Positions 21,748 to 30,959 of a stretch of 64,000 nt of DNA are shown here, piece after piece; position 1 is the stretch's first letter, and every line of letters starts with the position of its first letter. Origin of the DNA: Hydractinia symbiolongicarpus (Eukaryota; Cnidaria; Hydrozoa; Anthoathecata; Hydractiniidae); contig NC_079880.1 of assembly GCF_029227915.1 (NCBI RefSeq), positions 18,120,001 to 18,184,000 on the forward strand, read 5' to 3'. The notes under the pieces are model-generated. The model saw only the letters and a program-made list of their open reading frames with translations, did not search any database and was not told the origin of the DNA. A program made the position numbers and the translations under genes.

Positions 21748-22284
21748 ATGGAAGCAAACGTACAAAGCAAGCAACTTAGAAACTTTTACGATATTCGGGT
21801 GCCCGCCCTAAAAGGCTGCATCAAGGCAGAGTCAACTACCGGTTATTGTTCGCAGTGTTTGGAAAATTTTAGGTTTAGAAATGGGCCATATTACGAAGGG
21901 TTTGTATATCCAGATGATGACGAGCTTCTAGAGAGAGTAGCATCCGGTGAAAAGCCGTGGGCAACAATTGCATGTGAGGAGGAAGATGAAGTGCTCGAGG
22001 ATGATATTGAGGACCGGGGCCTGCATATTGTTAATATTAAAAGAAACAGGTGGGGTATGCTGTGCTGCGAGGTTATCAAGAATCCCGAATTAAAACTCTC
22101 GGATCTGGCAGATCTGACAAAAATAAGCGACATACTCAAATTTCCTATTGAAGATAGACGCTTAGTTGAAATCGACCTTGATATCGAACCTGATGTTATT
22201 CGCGGTATCGTCTATGGGTATCCGTTCTATACCGAGCCCTGTATTTATGGGATCCGAGTACAGGTTTGGAGGATGAACCTTTAG
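21748..22284 (+). CDS. Polinton X gene F, 178 aa, unknown
   Basis: Intact frame starting MEANVQSKQLRNFYDIRVPA. It has a CSQC pair (about residues 34-37) and a CC pair near 110, an acidic stretch (EEEDEVLEDDIED, about 75-88) and an aromatic C-terminus. No membrane segment and no known family were recognised. It ends the + strand block of X; the integrase lies convergently downstream. It was considered as the missing adenovirus-type protease, but no ordered His/Asp/Cys pattern is evident. Real coding is supported by length and by the collinear gene context. Confidence 0.5.
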   Translation: MEANVQSKQLRNFYDIRVPALKGCIKAESTTGYCSQCLENFRFRNGPYYEGFVYPDDDELLERVASGEKPWATIACEEEDEVLEDDIEDRGLHIVNIKRNRWGMLCCEVIKNPELKLSDLADLTKISDILKFPIEDRRLVEIDLDIEPDVIRGIVYGYPFYTEPCIYGIRVQVWRMNL

Positions 22285-22509
22285 AGGTACACTTGAAAAT
22301 ACTCTTTGCTAAGCCTTAACCTCCTCCAGGGATACCGAACATATTTTTTGTATAGGGAAGTATTAATGTGAACCTGTGGCTCACATTAAATACGCTTACA
22401 AGTTCGCCTAGCAGCAACGCGAAACATAGTTCCAGCTCTGCAAGAGCTGGCAACTGAGGAAGTTCCCGCTACGGGGGACTTGATGAAATGGCCATCTGAC
22501 TCGAGAAAA

Positions 22510-23169
22510 TTACCACTCTTTAACAGGCTCCGGAGGTACTTCAACATCCTCTGGTATTAGTATCAACCGCTCTGACACAAAGCTTCGATCAGGCCCACCT
22601 TTCAAATAGTACAGGAGACGGGTACCAGTCACGATACGGTCCAGTCTATACGTTTTCTTGCCCCACCAAGCGTCCGTTGCACGTCGTTTTTGATCACCAT
22701 GCTCTTCGCCAGGTTGCAGCAGATACAAGTATAAACCATCCTCAGGTAGAGGATTTTCTTCGGGGTATTCTTGATTTGACACAAGTGGGACTTCGTCGAG
22801 CTTGATCGCTTTCGAGGTGCGCGAAGGTCTCGCTACCTTATACCTCGAAGCCACGTCGATGCGTGTGAGGATATACTTGTAGGTGCTACCGTAGACTTTA
22901 TCATGAGGCATGTAGAGCAAGTCGAACTGATGCATTTCGTTGGGTTTCGTGATTGTGAAATGTGGGTAATTGATGCGCTTGGGGCGTCAAATATGTCGGA
23001 GCCAGAGCAGCTGTCTCGTCAGCCAATGTGTGACTTTCTTCTTAGACAGACTACTCCCCTCGGCAAGTAGTTTAATAGCTTTTCGCCCAGTCCAGTGATG
23101 CTCCGGAGTATAATAGATTTTGCGTAGCTTTTCAGCTTCTTCAGCCGTAACGATATGTGCTTTCGACAT
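22510..23169 (-). pseudogene. Polinton X integrase with deleted catalytic core
   Basis: Retroviral-type integrase that would insert the element. It starts at 23169 (MSKAHIVTAEEAEKL) with the N-terminal helical domain (YYTPEHHWTGRKAIKLLAE, KKKVTHWLTRQLLWLRHI), stops at 22987, shifts frame, and continues YPHFTITKPNE into the core (HQFDLLYMP, first Asp; ILTRIDVASRYKVARP). After RTSKA the sequence jumps to the C-terminal chromodomain-like region (WWGKKTYRLDRIVTGTRLLYYL) and ends EPVKEW. The second Asp and the Glu of the DDE triad are missing, so the enzyme is dead. The Z2 copy (63626 to window end) keeps KASEVADM, where the deletion in X begins. Confidence 0.85.
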
Positions 23170-23282
23170 GTTAATTACATGTCGAAAAATGTTCCGCTCC
23201 CGTCTACATCCAGCCCCTGCGGAGCTGCTAGGCGAACTTGTAGGCGACAAAACCCAAAAGGGCCAGGGACTAAGAATGAACG

Positions 23283-23597
23283 TCAATTCACCGTCCTGTT
23301 GTTGTTTGGGGCCTTCTCTATGGTCGCGATATAGTTCTCTCTCATAGCTTCATCGAATTCTTTAAGACTCTTTCCTGCAGCACGCTGGAGCTCTCGTTGC
23401 TTGTTGTGCCAATCGATTTTTGCTTGACGATCTCTTACCCATTGAGCTTAAGCAGCTTGTACCTGTTCGATTGCTTTATCATGCCTTTTGCGCTCCTATC
23501 CCCCGTGCCCTGAGAGTTTTGAAAACATGAAATTGCTGCCTGAAAAGGCCAACGCGTTAATCACAGCTCTTCCTGCCGTTACTGCCAGAATAGCCAT
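23283..23597 (-). pseudogene. Polinton X gene C, small protein with hydrophobic start
   Basis: Minus-strand frame from ATG at 23597: MAILAVTAGRAVINALAFSG, a hydrophobic or membrane-interacting N-terminus, then a charged helix with KRHDKAIEQ, QWVRDRQAKIDW and NKQRELQRAAG, then DEAMRENYIATIEKAP. Two in-frame stops (after about codon 33 and near codon 49) break it, and the last part is shifted relative to Z2 (63290-63584), which keeps KQQQDDELTFIVG. It lies between integrase and major capsid protein. Length about 100-130 residues. Function unknown; a membrane-active minor virion protein is a guess. Confidence 0.65.
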
Positions 23598-23617
23598 TGT
23601 TTATTTAGTACTCCGTA

Positions 23618-24747
23618 CTATGCTATCTGCCATCCAGAATGTTCAGCTGGCGCATCTTGCAACAAGTACACGTAGCACTTGATATCCCCGGTTCCATCTG
23701 TCCTCTTGGTCATATGGAGAATGATACCGTCTGACAACATCTGCAGGGGTCACCTACTACCATGCAAGCTATTCTCTGGGGTTGCTCTGAAGTCAATGAA
23801 CAACGCGTATCTTTCCGTTGCAAACTGACCGAAGGTCACCCTGCTATTTACATCACCGAAAAGTTCAAAGACTTGTTCCAGATGATCTCTCGGCAACATC
23901 GCGTGCGAATAGAGTTCATTAGGCTCACCCTCCACCGTGATGACGATTTTTTCGATCTTGGGGTTGTAGAAGACCTCGTTGGCACCAGAGTAAGCCTTCA
24001 TTTTCCCGGAATCTACGAACAACAGGAGTATACCTTTGAGGCTCTTGGCAGGAGTATCGATTTGCAAGCTATAGCTTGTAACAGCTTTCTTTATGGTAAC
24101 AATCTTGCTGCGGAGTACACGCTCATAGGGCAGGGATAGTCTCGAGTATCGTGACATCATAGCACTGCCAAGCCCCTCGTTTGTCACTTTATCAAATTCC
24201 AAGCAAATGTTGGAGATCTTGTAAACAGCATCAGCTGGTTTAGCTGCTGTAGACCCTGAAGCAACCGTACCAGCATCTTTGATGACTTGGTCATAGGGTG
24301 CAAAATGTATGACAAACTGTAACCTGTCATATAGTCCATGTTGGTAAAAAGGCAGATCCCTCGTCAACTCGCCACGATCGTCTTTTGTTCATCATTTCCT
24401 ACATGGTCGCTAGCTTTTACTTGTAGAGCCCTGATGGTACCATCGTTGGGGTTGAGTATATTGAAATCGCTAAAGTTCTGTATCTCGTGACCATTCAGAT
24501 TTATGCGAAGGTTTTGAACCAGAGCCTTGCCGATGTTGCTGACGATAGTGTGCTTGGTGTTGGTGCCAGTAAGTTCAAGGTCGAAGAGGAGTTTGAGAGA
24601 GCCGGGGAAAATTACATCATTCTGTCCCATGTTGGGAACGTCGACATACAAATCTTCGTTCTGATTGATCGTACTGGGGGTATGCGAGACCTTGACACGC
24701 TGCTTCTTGCCATTCATTGCTAGCATAGTCTTTAATGTGAGGATCAA
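23618..24747 (-). pseudogene. Polinton X major capsid protein (double jelly roll), internally shortened
   Basis: Capsid building block. The N-terminal piece (24747-24364) has VSHTPSTINQNEDLYVDVPN, a SLKLLFDLEL strand and NIGKALVQNLRINLNGHEI, a pattern typical of Polinton major capsid proteins. The second piece (24367-23750) has LPFYQHGLYDRLQFVI, a long beta-rich stretch, FYNPKIEKIVITVEGEPN and RYALFIDFR. The C-terminus (GTGDIKCYVYLLQDAPAEH) is in a third frame and stops at 23618. The usual segment between NFSDF...LQVKASDH and the RDLPFY part is missing, so the total of about 375 codons is shorter than normal. Start is at 24747, with Met options at 24726 and 24717. It is divergent from the next gene (47 bp). 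Confidence 0.83.
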
Positions 24748-24794
24748 GCTTGGTTCCGTACATGCTTATTAGTAGAGTTATGAGGGTTGAATAA

Positions 24795-26172
24795 ATGTCT
24801 GATAATCCAGGATACGATAACGAAGACTTTACGCCAGAAGAGAACATTCAGATGGATGATCTAGGACCCGTTAACGTCCCTAGTGATATCCTAACGCCCC
24901 CCAAGGCTCAGCAGGGTTCAAGCACCGAGGTTCAGCAGGAGGAAGAGCAGGAAGAGCAGCAGGAAGAGCAGCAGGAAGAGCAGCAGGGGGATTCGATAGA
25001 GATCATGACAAAATCCCTACTAGAAGAAGAGGTAAGTGATTTCTACACACATCTAAATAATAACTGGAACATGGGACCTCTGGATAAAACCTGGATAGAT
25101 ATAAATATAACCAGGAGTAGCTTCAAACGTAAAGGGAGGCAGCTTTTTTTAAAGCCGTAAGGGTTACGAAGGAGAATGGGACCGTGTTCCTAGCATTAAG
25201 TACACTACAAAAGGTCCTTACGGCTCAAGATATTCGAGATATGGTCTTCACCAAGTATGTCTCTACACCCAACAAGGGTAGTAAACCAGAGGCCAAAAAC
25301 CTCGCGCTAGAGGTTAATGTTATTTTATTGAATAGGGGTGAGGAGAAGGCTTCGGGTAAAGAGGAGGAGGGTGAGACGATTGAGATGGAATCAATTGATA
25401 GTGTTCAAAATTTTGCTCGTGACGTAAAGGGTTAGGTAGATACTTCGTTCGCGGGCATCGACGATGAGATCGAGGTCCCTGATATGAGAAAGTTAAAGCT
25501 CGAAATTGAAAACCTGCAGAAGACTATTAAGGAGGTGAAGGATAAACTTGTACAATATGATGGCGAGATAAATACGAAAGAGGGTAGGTTGAAAGAACTT
25601 AAAAAGCAGAAGCCCGGGGTGCGAAGGCTTCAGGATATTGATGATCTTCAGAAGGAATTGAAGAAATTGAAGGAAGATAAGAAGGCTGAAATGGGTAGGC
25701 ACGGTCTACTTTCCTCCGAGGTTTTTAAGCAACTGAGGTCTATTAAGTCCGAGCTGATGAAAATTGCTGGAGATGACATGCCCTTGCTTGAAAAGCTTAA
25801 AACCTTTTTCCGGGAGCAGGACCTGACTATCGCCAGCGTTATTTCCGCTGTTGGTCTACTGGTCTCTACCATCGTCCTGGCAGTTACTGGAAGTACGGGT
25901 GCCGTAGCAGGAGGCAGTGCTGGTGGCGGAGGGGAAAGGGTTTTGTGCGGAAACAGCTTGAAAGACTCAGAAAATTCCTGAAGTACCTAGCAGGGAAGGC
26001 AGGTGCTGCACTACCTGGCATCATTGGCAGTGTTGTCTCAATTTTCTTCAGAGTGGCTGCCAAAATTGTAGAGTATGCAGCTAGGCATCTGTACCTGGTT
26101 ATCGCTGGTGCTGTGGGTATTGTTGTTGCCTATGTGGGAAAAGAGAGGAGTAAGGGTGGGAAGAATCGATGA
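24795..26172 (+). pseudogene. Polinton X coiled-coil/membrane virion-type protein, four fragments
   Basis: A large protein of about 455 residues. Part 1 (24795-25160): acidic start and a run of EEQQ repeats (about residues 50-72). A frameshift in a T-run near 25145 leads to part 2 (to 25435), then an in-frame TAG (25433-25435), then part 3 (from 25436): a coiled coil (LKLEIENLQKTIKEVKDKL) and a hydrophobic segment TIASVISAVGLLVSTIVLAV. A second frameshift near 25938 leads to part 4 (to 26172): KFLKYLAGKAGAALPGIIGS, a second membrane segment LYLVIAGAVGIVVAYVG and a basic tail. Polintons of several animals carry a comparable long coiled-coil protein with C-terminal hydrophobic region. Its exact role is not known; a virion or membrane-interacting protein is likely. 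Confidence 0.68.
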
Positions 26173-26225
26173 GAGTGGTGAGCGTTCTGGTAAACTAAAT
26201 GGTTACCAGAATGTACTGAGCCCCC

Positions 26226-27427
26226 TTATTTTAACCATATGTATGCGAGAATGAGCCCTACTCCTACTGTTATCACCGTGGCTTTGGAATCATCATGCTG
26301 AGCCGTATTGCCTGCGGCTCCGTCCTGACGGGCAAGGCCATCATCGTGAACCTCCGCTTTCGATGAGGCTGCTGGAGGGTGCGGCAAACGCATGGTACCC
26401 TTTTCTTGCCTTGGTACTTGGAAAGGGGATTGTGTATGCCCTGGATCTGCGACTTTAGTCGACCCGTCAGTGTTGATCTGTGGGTTTACACCAATATTGA
26501 AATACTCCTTACTGATCAGGATTTTGTTCGTGAAATTAGCGATGTTCCCAATGCGAAGGTTCATATCACTCGGGATCATATAGACACAATGTGCAACACT
26601 AAAATCGATCTTGCTCGTGCATACTTGAGTACATTTTGGAACTCACCAATCTCTTTGCTTGTATCGGTAGGCCTTGTGATCAAGCCCTCAAATTTTGTTA
26701 AGTACAACCGCTGAGCGTCGATAGCGCTTCCCTCACTACCGATGACTCCAGATCGCGCATTAGCTTGACTTTTGGAGTATCAAGTAAGCATAGAACCTCA
26801 CGCTTTGCGATAGGCGTTCAATACCTATACGAGTAAGCCCTTGACTTTTCTCGATGATCGAACGACTTCAAGAGTCTTCATCAAAATAACTGGGGCCCGA
26901 GCCTGGATAATCTTTGCGATGGCTCTGCCAAGAGCTAAAAATACTCTCGCTCTTCCATCTTGTTCACTACCAGATACACCAAACTCACGAGCTATTGCAT
27001 GGAATTTTTGGTTGTTGTAAGGGTTGTTGAAACGTCGAAACCCATCGGAGCCTGGAAGAGGAATATCAAGCTCTGCTAGGATCTTGCAAGTCTGAAAGTA
27101 GACGTGGAACCGATAGACAGCACGTACAAGGGGGGATGTCAAGTTAAAATGTTGCATGGAAATGCCACATGCAGACGTTGCGCAAAAGGTAGCAAAATTG
27201 AGCTGGGTAGACCAGAGGCTGAAAGGGTGGCTTTGCCAGGTATTCAATACCGCACCAGAGTGGTATTCGTAGTCCATGAAAATGTTGGGGAATTTTACCA
27301 TGAACGAGGACCCCTTCGCGTCAATAACGATGTCTTGCGTTGAAAGGTCATCTTCCTTGAGTCTCTCGAGATATCTCCCATGCGTAGGAGTATACTTTGC
27401 CTTCGGGTTATAGCTGTAAATGCTCAT
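26226..27427 (-). pseudogene. Polinton X PY-like conserved protein, broken
   Basis: Starts at 27427 with MSIYSYNPKAKYTPTHGRYL; the first 200 codons are intact and contain FPNIFMDYEYHSGAVL, TWQSHPFSLWSTQLNF, ATSACGIS and YRFHVYFQ. The next part (26825-26580) survives in other frames (SEGSAIDAQRLYLTKFEG). The last open part (26579-26226) has MNLRIGNIANFTNKIL, a Pro/acidic linker and a C-terminal hydrophobic anchor ATVITVGVGLILAYIW. The family occurs in animal Polintons; I recognise the pattern but not an assigned function. A tail-anchored virion component would fit. It is divergent from the downstream gene (16 bp). Confidence 0.6.
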
Positions 27428-27443
27428 CTTTTCTTAAAGAAAC

Positions 27444-28124
27444 ATGAAGCAACTGTATATAACAGACATTGCGAACCCCACGATATTCAAACCTCATCTA
27501 GGGGAAAGCACGAGGATCGCTCTAAAATCCATAAGTATCCGCCCTAGGTGGGTGAACCTCTTCAATAAGAGCGAGATCGACATTCATAAGGTGGGGTCTA
27601 CGTCGATGGAAGTCAGTGATTTAGAAGTCCTCATCTCGATTGCGCCAGGTTTGTATAGAATCGAGGATCTCGCGGCCATAGTCAACAGTCAAGCAGGGGA
27701 TAGGATCAAGCTCTTTGTACTTAGGAACGGAGTCTGTAGGCTTAGGGTTAACAAGGGGTACAGTGTGATAATCGATCAACCACTGCAGGACATTATGGGA
27801 CGGGGCTTTGAGAATATTGTAACATTTACCGCGGGTGACTACGACAGCATCTACAAGACTGACGTTCACCAGCGGCTGAGACTCGTATGCTCCCAGCTGG
27901 ATCCGGATTATTTTCTTTTAAATGGTGGGAAATCCAATATACTAGCCCTGCTTCCTATCAAAGAGCTAAACGCTTGGGGAGACATGGTGACATGGAATTT
28001 TGAAAAGCCTGTATACCTCCCCCTTTAAGGTTCAACAGACAGGTTAGAGTTCATGCTCATGAACGAGTATCAAGACGAAAAGAACCCTTTCGTGGGTCTA
28101 ACCATGCACTTGCTTATAGAATAA
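27444..28124 (+). pseudogene. Polinton X probable minor capsid (penton-type) protein, one stop
   Basis: 226-codon frame from MKQLYITDIANPTIFKPHLG at 27444. A TAA at 28026-28028 interrupts it, but the same frame continues TDRLEFMLMNEYQD and GLTMHLLIE to 28124. It is beta-rich throughout. The ending, a strand followed by a short loop with Asp/Gly, then a strand L-x-M-H-L-L-I-E, resembles single-jelly-roll minor capsid proteins of Polintons, which form the vertices. Size fits that family. It overlaps no neighbour; the next gene starts 2 bp later, so the two look co-transcribed. Identification is by pattern and position, not by catalytic motif. Confidence 0.6.
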
Positions 28125-28126
28125 TT

Positions 28127-28744
28127 ATGACTGACATTACGAAGCTTTACCTACCTTTACATTCTGCACCTCCGGAGGAGGCCATTTCACAAGCCTACAG
28201 GCTCAAGAAAATCAATACCTGCGAGCTGAGATTAAAGAGCGTGACAAGCTCGCTAAAAAGTTCAAGATGCATGGGACCTGGGTGAGGTTCTGCGACCATG
28301 GTTTGCTCAGTATCATCATCATCACGTCTGGTGTTGGAATGGGGGCGCTAGCCTCAGGGCTCGGAGCTCCCTTGTGTATAGCCATGGGTGGGATCACTAT
28401 CGCCGTAGGTCTGGGACAAGAGGGTCGCCGGGAAGAGACTGGACGCCAAGAGCAAAAAGCATGAAGGAATAAGACTACTGGCAGGGACCAAGCTCAACTC
28501 TATCATTGACCTTATCAGCAAAGCCGTGGAAAATGGTGTGATCAGCGACTATGAGTTCAGCCTAATCATGCAGGAAAAGCAAAAGTACATGGTGCTGAAG
28601 GAGCAAGCCCGACAACGAACACGCAAAATCGTGGACTTGATCAATGAACGGGAGAGACAGCAGCTTGTCGCGAATGGTCGAGAGGAGGCCAAGGATGAAC
28701 TACTCAAAAAACTTCAATCTGCGCAGTATGTCAGCGGTACTTAG
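28127..28744 (+). pseudogene. Polinton X membrane protein with two hydrophobic segments, two frameshifts
   Basis: Starts MTDITKLYLPLHSAPPEEAI at 28127. A frameshift near 28200 leads to a helical stretch (AQENQYLRAEIKERDKL), then a long hydrophobic region (LLSIIIITSGVGMGALAS and IAMGGITIAVGLG). After a second shift near 28425 come KAVENGVISDYEFSLIMQEK and NERERQQLV, ending SAQYVSGT at 28744. About 205 residues if restored in length. The Gly-rich double hydrophobic core followed by an EF-rich helix is a recurring Polinton protein type of unknown role. Its last 50 codons are preserved in Z1 (60572-60720). Confidence 0.6.
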
Positions 28745-28799
28745 AGGAGCCGCCTGCTTATTCATAGGGTCTAGTCTGTTGAACAACATACTAGATCAC

Positions 28800-28997
28800 T
28801 TACTCGATTTCGAGTACTTCTCCAGTGTCTTGGTCGATGATAAGACCACAGTCATGTACGACACGTCGCTGCTTTTCATCGAGCTTTTTCTGCCAGCGAA
28901 GCCTGGTACATGGTTCGCAATAGGGACCGTCCGTCTGTATCGAGACGTCCTTGTGCTTGGCCTTACGAATGGCTTCAAGAAGAGGGCCCCTATTCAT
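28800..28997 (-). CDS. Polinton X small protein G1, 65 aa
   Basis: Intact frame from the ATG at 28997 (MNRGPLLEAIRKAKHKDV); the longer open frame upstream is not conserved in Z1 (60777-60984), where the same Met begins the similarity. It has a CEPC pair (about residues 26-29) and a single later Cys, and ends acidic (DTGEVLEIE). It might bind a metal with its three Cys and one His. Function unknown. It is the first gene of the reverse-strand block at the right end of X. Confidence 0.6.
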   Translation of the reverse strand: MNRGPLLEAIRKAKHKDVSIQTDGPYCEPCTRLRWQKKLDEKQRRVVHDCGLIIDQDTGEVLEIE

Positions 28998-29089
28998 AGT
29001 TGAGTAGTTAGAAATATCTTCAGTGCTTTCGCTTCCTTTTTCATGTTTGTTTTGATGTGTTGGATCAACACACCAAAAACCTCTCACAT

Positions 29090-29691
29090 CTAGTCTAATA
29101 CGACAAAACCTTCCTCGTCGTCATTATCGTCAGAGTCGTTAAGGTAGGAGGTACCATAAAACTCGACATCCTTATACGTGCACTCTTCGAGGTATGTCTG
29201 GAGAGCTTATAGATGCCGGCGGGCTTGATGATAGCCTTGCACTCGCAGCTGTCCTCCGGTACTTTTTTATTGTGGAAATTGGTCTTGATTTTACCCTCCC
29301 ACTCCTTCAGCTTGGTATTGAGATATCGCCCTTTTTTCAAGGGAGTAGTAGTGAAGCAATGACCCTCGAGGGACTCCACCTTGGTAAGTACTTCACCACA
29401 TTTTTCTGTCCACTCGGGGTGGTAGGTAAGATCAAATGACATGGTGAGTGCGGAACCCTCTGAGTAATGCGAGGCACCATTGAAATGGATCTTTTTGGGT
29501 TTCTTGGTCAGTAAAGGAGCTAGTTTGTCGCTATTTTTATAGGCAATCACAAAGCGTTTATCTTTGCACTTGTTTGATGGAATAGGATCGATTAGCATGA
29601 TATTTTCAACGTTTACTTCTTCGATATTTAATGGTTTCGCTTTGGCGTAAAATTCCCTTGATTTAACAGTCCCGTCACCGAATTTGAACAT
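29090..29691 (-). pseudogene. Polinton X protein G2 with acidic tail, one frameshift
   Basis: Starts MFKFGDGTVKSREFYAKAKP at 29691. Mixed alpha/beta composition with IMLIDPIPSNKCKDKRFVIA and TKLKEWEGKIKTNFHNKK, then a frameshift near 29200. The true end, in the next frame, is EFYGTSYLNDSDDNDDEEG and FVVLD, stopping at 29090. A compact domain with a strongly acidic end and a hydrophobic last few residues recalls viral and bacterial single-stranded DNA-binding proteins, but there is no diagnostic motif, so that is a hypothesis. The second half is conserved in Z1 (61092-61420), including KGRYL and the CEC motif. Confidence 0.58.
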
Positions 29692-29715
29692 CCTTTTATT
29701 TGTGGATACTAGACT

Positions 29716-29874
29716 TCAACTAGGGTTTAGTACAGGGCAGCTACCACCATTATACGTGATGTACTCTTGGTAGCAGTACCAACAGAGCAGCTTACCCCTT
29801 ATTAAGTACCTCCGTCCACAGCGACATCTGTCGTATTCGTCAAGTACTCGTTCACACTCATCGCATTGTTCCAT
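29716..29874 (-). CDS. Polinton X zinc-ribbon microprotein, 52 aa
   Basis: ATG at 29874: MEQCDECERV, then CRCGRR, then CWYCYQEY, ending SCPVLNPS at 29716. The spacing C-x2-C ... C-x-C ... C-x2-C gives two or three metal-binding pairs in 52 residues, typical of a zinc ribbon or rubredoxin-like knuckle, as in small transcription factors. It is intact and lies 25 bp upstream (in gene direction) of G2. Zinc-ribbon proteins in viruses often act in late transcription; that role here is inference. Confidence 0.6.
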   Translation of the reverse strand: MEQCDECERVLDEYDRCRCGRRYLIRGKLLCWYCYQEYITYNGGSCPVLNPS

Positions 29875-29920
29875 TTAACTTACAGCCCGGGGTTGTAAAA
29901 AAGTCAGTGATCTCCATACC

Positions 29921-30289
29921 TTATACTAACTCCCACGATGGCCCCCAGGGGGCCATGTCCTGAGATCTGAAATGCTCCGGGACATACTTGAGCATCAAAG
30001 GCATGCGCCAAACAGCCACGGCGGGCATTTCCAGAGTCTTGAAAGGGTCAGGAACATCCTTGAGCACCTCTGGATCATCCTGAATAGCCCCCGTACACAT
30101 TTCCTGGGTCATGGAACGGTCTGAAACAAATTGCAGCATCCAAGGGTTCTCTTGAACCGAAAAAGTAGACATTTCCTGGGTAATAAATTCCTCCGGAACA
30201 TCATTGAATAAAAGGGGTTGCTCTTGAACCGCCATGATGTACATTTCCTGTGTCGTGAATAGCTGATAGTGGAGCTGATACGGTGTCAT
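29921..30289 (-). CDS. 24-residue helical-repeat protein R1, 122 aa
   Basis: Four tandem 24-residue repeats with consensus T-Q-E-M-x4-A-V-x3-P-x-L-L-x2-V-P-D-x-F-K, for example VPDPFKTLEM and VPEHFRSQDM. It starts MTPYQLHYQLFTTQEM and ends APWGPSWELV. The repeats predict paired short helices like other solenoid proteins. VPDHFKTxEMC-type repeats are widespread in uncharacterised animal and mobile-element proteins; I know no assigned function. Intact, and a tandem paralogue of 30350-30676, with which it shares the C-terminal WGxSWEL. Confidence 0.65.
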   Translation of the reverse strand: MTPYQLHYQLFTTQEMYIMAVQEQPLLFNDVPEEFITQEMSTFSVQENPWMLQFVSDRSMTQEMCTGAIQDDPEVLKDVPDPFKTLEMPAVAVWRMPLMLKYVPEHFRSQDMAPWGPSWELV

Positions 30290-30349
30290 AAATTTTTTTG
30301 AATAGGGTAATATTTATTATAACTCATTCAAAAAGATTTTTCATCATTT

Positions 30350-30676
30350 TTAGTTGAGCTCCCACGAGGATCCCCAGGGGAACACGTCCTGGGATCTGAA
30401 ATGCTCCGGGACATGCTCGATCAGCGAGGGCATCCGTCCAACACCCTCAGCGCACATTTCCAGGGTTTTGAAATGGTCTGGAACATGCTTGAGCACCTTG
30501 GGATCACCTTCAACGACCCTGATACACATTTCCCTTGTCTTGAAATGGTCCGGAACACGATATAGCAGCCGGGGATTCTTTTGAACCATCATGGTGTACA
30601 TTACATAGGTCTTGATATGGTCGCGAGTTGCATTCTCATGATGTCGGCTCATAATTATATTACATCCTAGCCTCAA
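30350..30676 (-). CDS. 24-residue helical-repeat protein R2, 108 aa
   Basis: Paralogue of R1. It starts MRLGCNIIMSRHHENATRDH at 30676; the second Met (MSRHHENATRD) is equally possible. Three clear repeats are visible: YRVPDHFKTREMCIRVVEGD, KHVPDHFKTLEMC and EHVPEHFRSQDVF, ending WGSSWELN. Intact. Located next to the terminal repeat of X, so it is the outermost gene of the right end. Binding of a host partner through the solenoid surface is plausible, unproven. Confidence 0.65.
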   Translation of the reverse strand: MRLGCNIIMSRHHENATRDHIKTYVMYTMMVQKNPRLLYRVPDHFKTREMCIRVVEGDPKVLKHVPDHFKTLEMCAEGVGRMPSLIEHVPEHFRSQDVFPWGSSWELN

Positions 30677-30959
30677 CTAGCAGTCACACCAATAGGGACT
30701 TTCCCCTACTCGATTGCGCATGCGTAGGATTTTGTTGATGTCAGCATTTTTGCAAAGGCTTGGGTTGGGGATTATCGGTTTTCGGATTTTGATGGAAGAT
30801 TCGTTGGATTTACCGGTTTTGGAGGTGGAGGGAGGTGGTGTTTTAGCGGGACCTTTTTATGTTGAAAATAGGTTCTTGGAGGTGGTGGAGGAGCGTTTTT
30901 TAGTGGGGTTTGATGATGTAGGAGCGAAATCCTACTTAAATTCATCCCTTACTACTACT
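30677..30959. repeat. Right terminal repeat region of Polinton X
   Basis: Non-coding, G/T-rich on +, ending ...TTCATCCCTTACTACTACT at 30959. The same module, with GGAGGAGCGTTTTTTAGTGG and GGAGCGAAATCCTACTT, occurs at 61441-61699 at the end of Z1. Inward reading starts AGTAGTAGTAAGGG; Polinton termini are known to start with AG. GGAGCGAAATCC next to the end is itself an imperfect palindrome. The other end of X is outside the window, so the inverted partner cannot be shown. Confidence 0.7.
30715..30724. promoter_or_regulatory. NRF1-like site TGCGCATGCG in X terminal repeat
   Basis: A palindromic CpG-rich 10-mer matching the core of the NRF1/Ewg binding motif, 39 bp upstream of the R2 start codon and inside the terminal repeat, preceded by CTACTCGAT. 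Identical 10-mers lie at 36087, 61461, 61509 and 54603. A promoter role is inferred. Confidence 0.45.

Larger units (their letters stand above)
3338..30959 (+). mobile_element. Polinton/Maverick element X (left end beyond the window)
   Basis: A virus-like DNA transposon holding protein-primed polymerase B, retroviral-type integrase, FtsK/HerA-type packaging ATPase, double-jelly-roll major capsid protein, a likely minor capsid protein and about ten small genes. After removing the BEL element, non-LTR element 2 and the 2.45-kb polymerase insertion, the visible part is about 16 kb, normal for Polintons. The right end is a terminal repeat finishing ...ACTACTACT at 30959, i.e. AGTAGTAGT inward; Polintons are known to begin with AG. 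Almost all genes are broken, so the copy cannot act alone. The left terminus should lie upstream of element 1. Confidence 0.85.

Noticed and set aside
21748-22284. Gene F as the adenovirus-type cysteine protease expected in Polintons
   Set aside because: No recognisable His-Asp-Cys arrangement; no protease was found anywhere in X.
30714-30931. A plus-strand protein in the X terminal repeat (MRMRRILLMSAFLQ...)
   Set aside because: The same region in Z1 is not open; it is repeat DNA.
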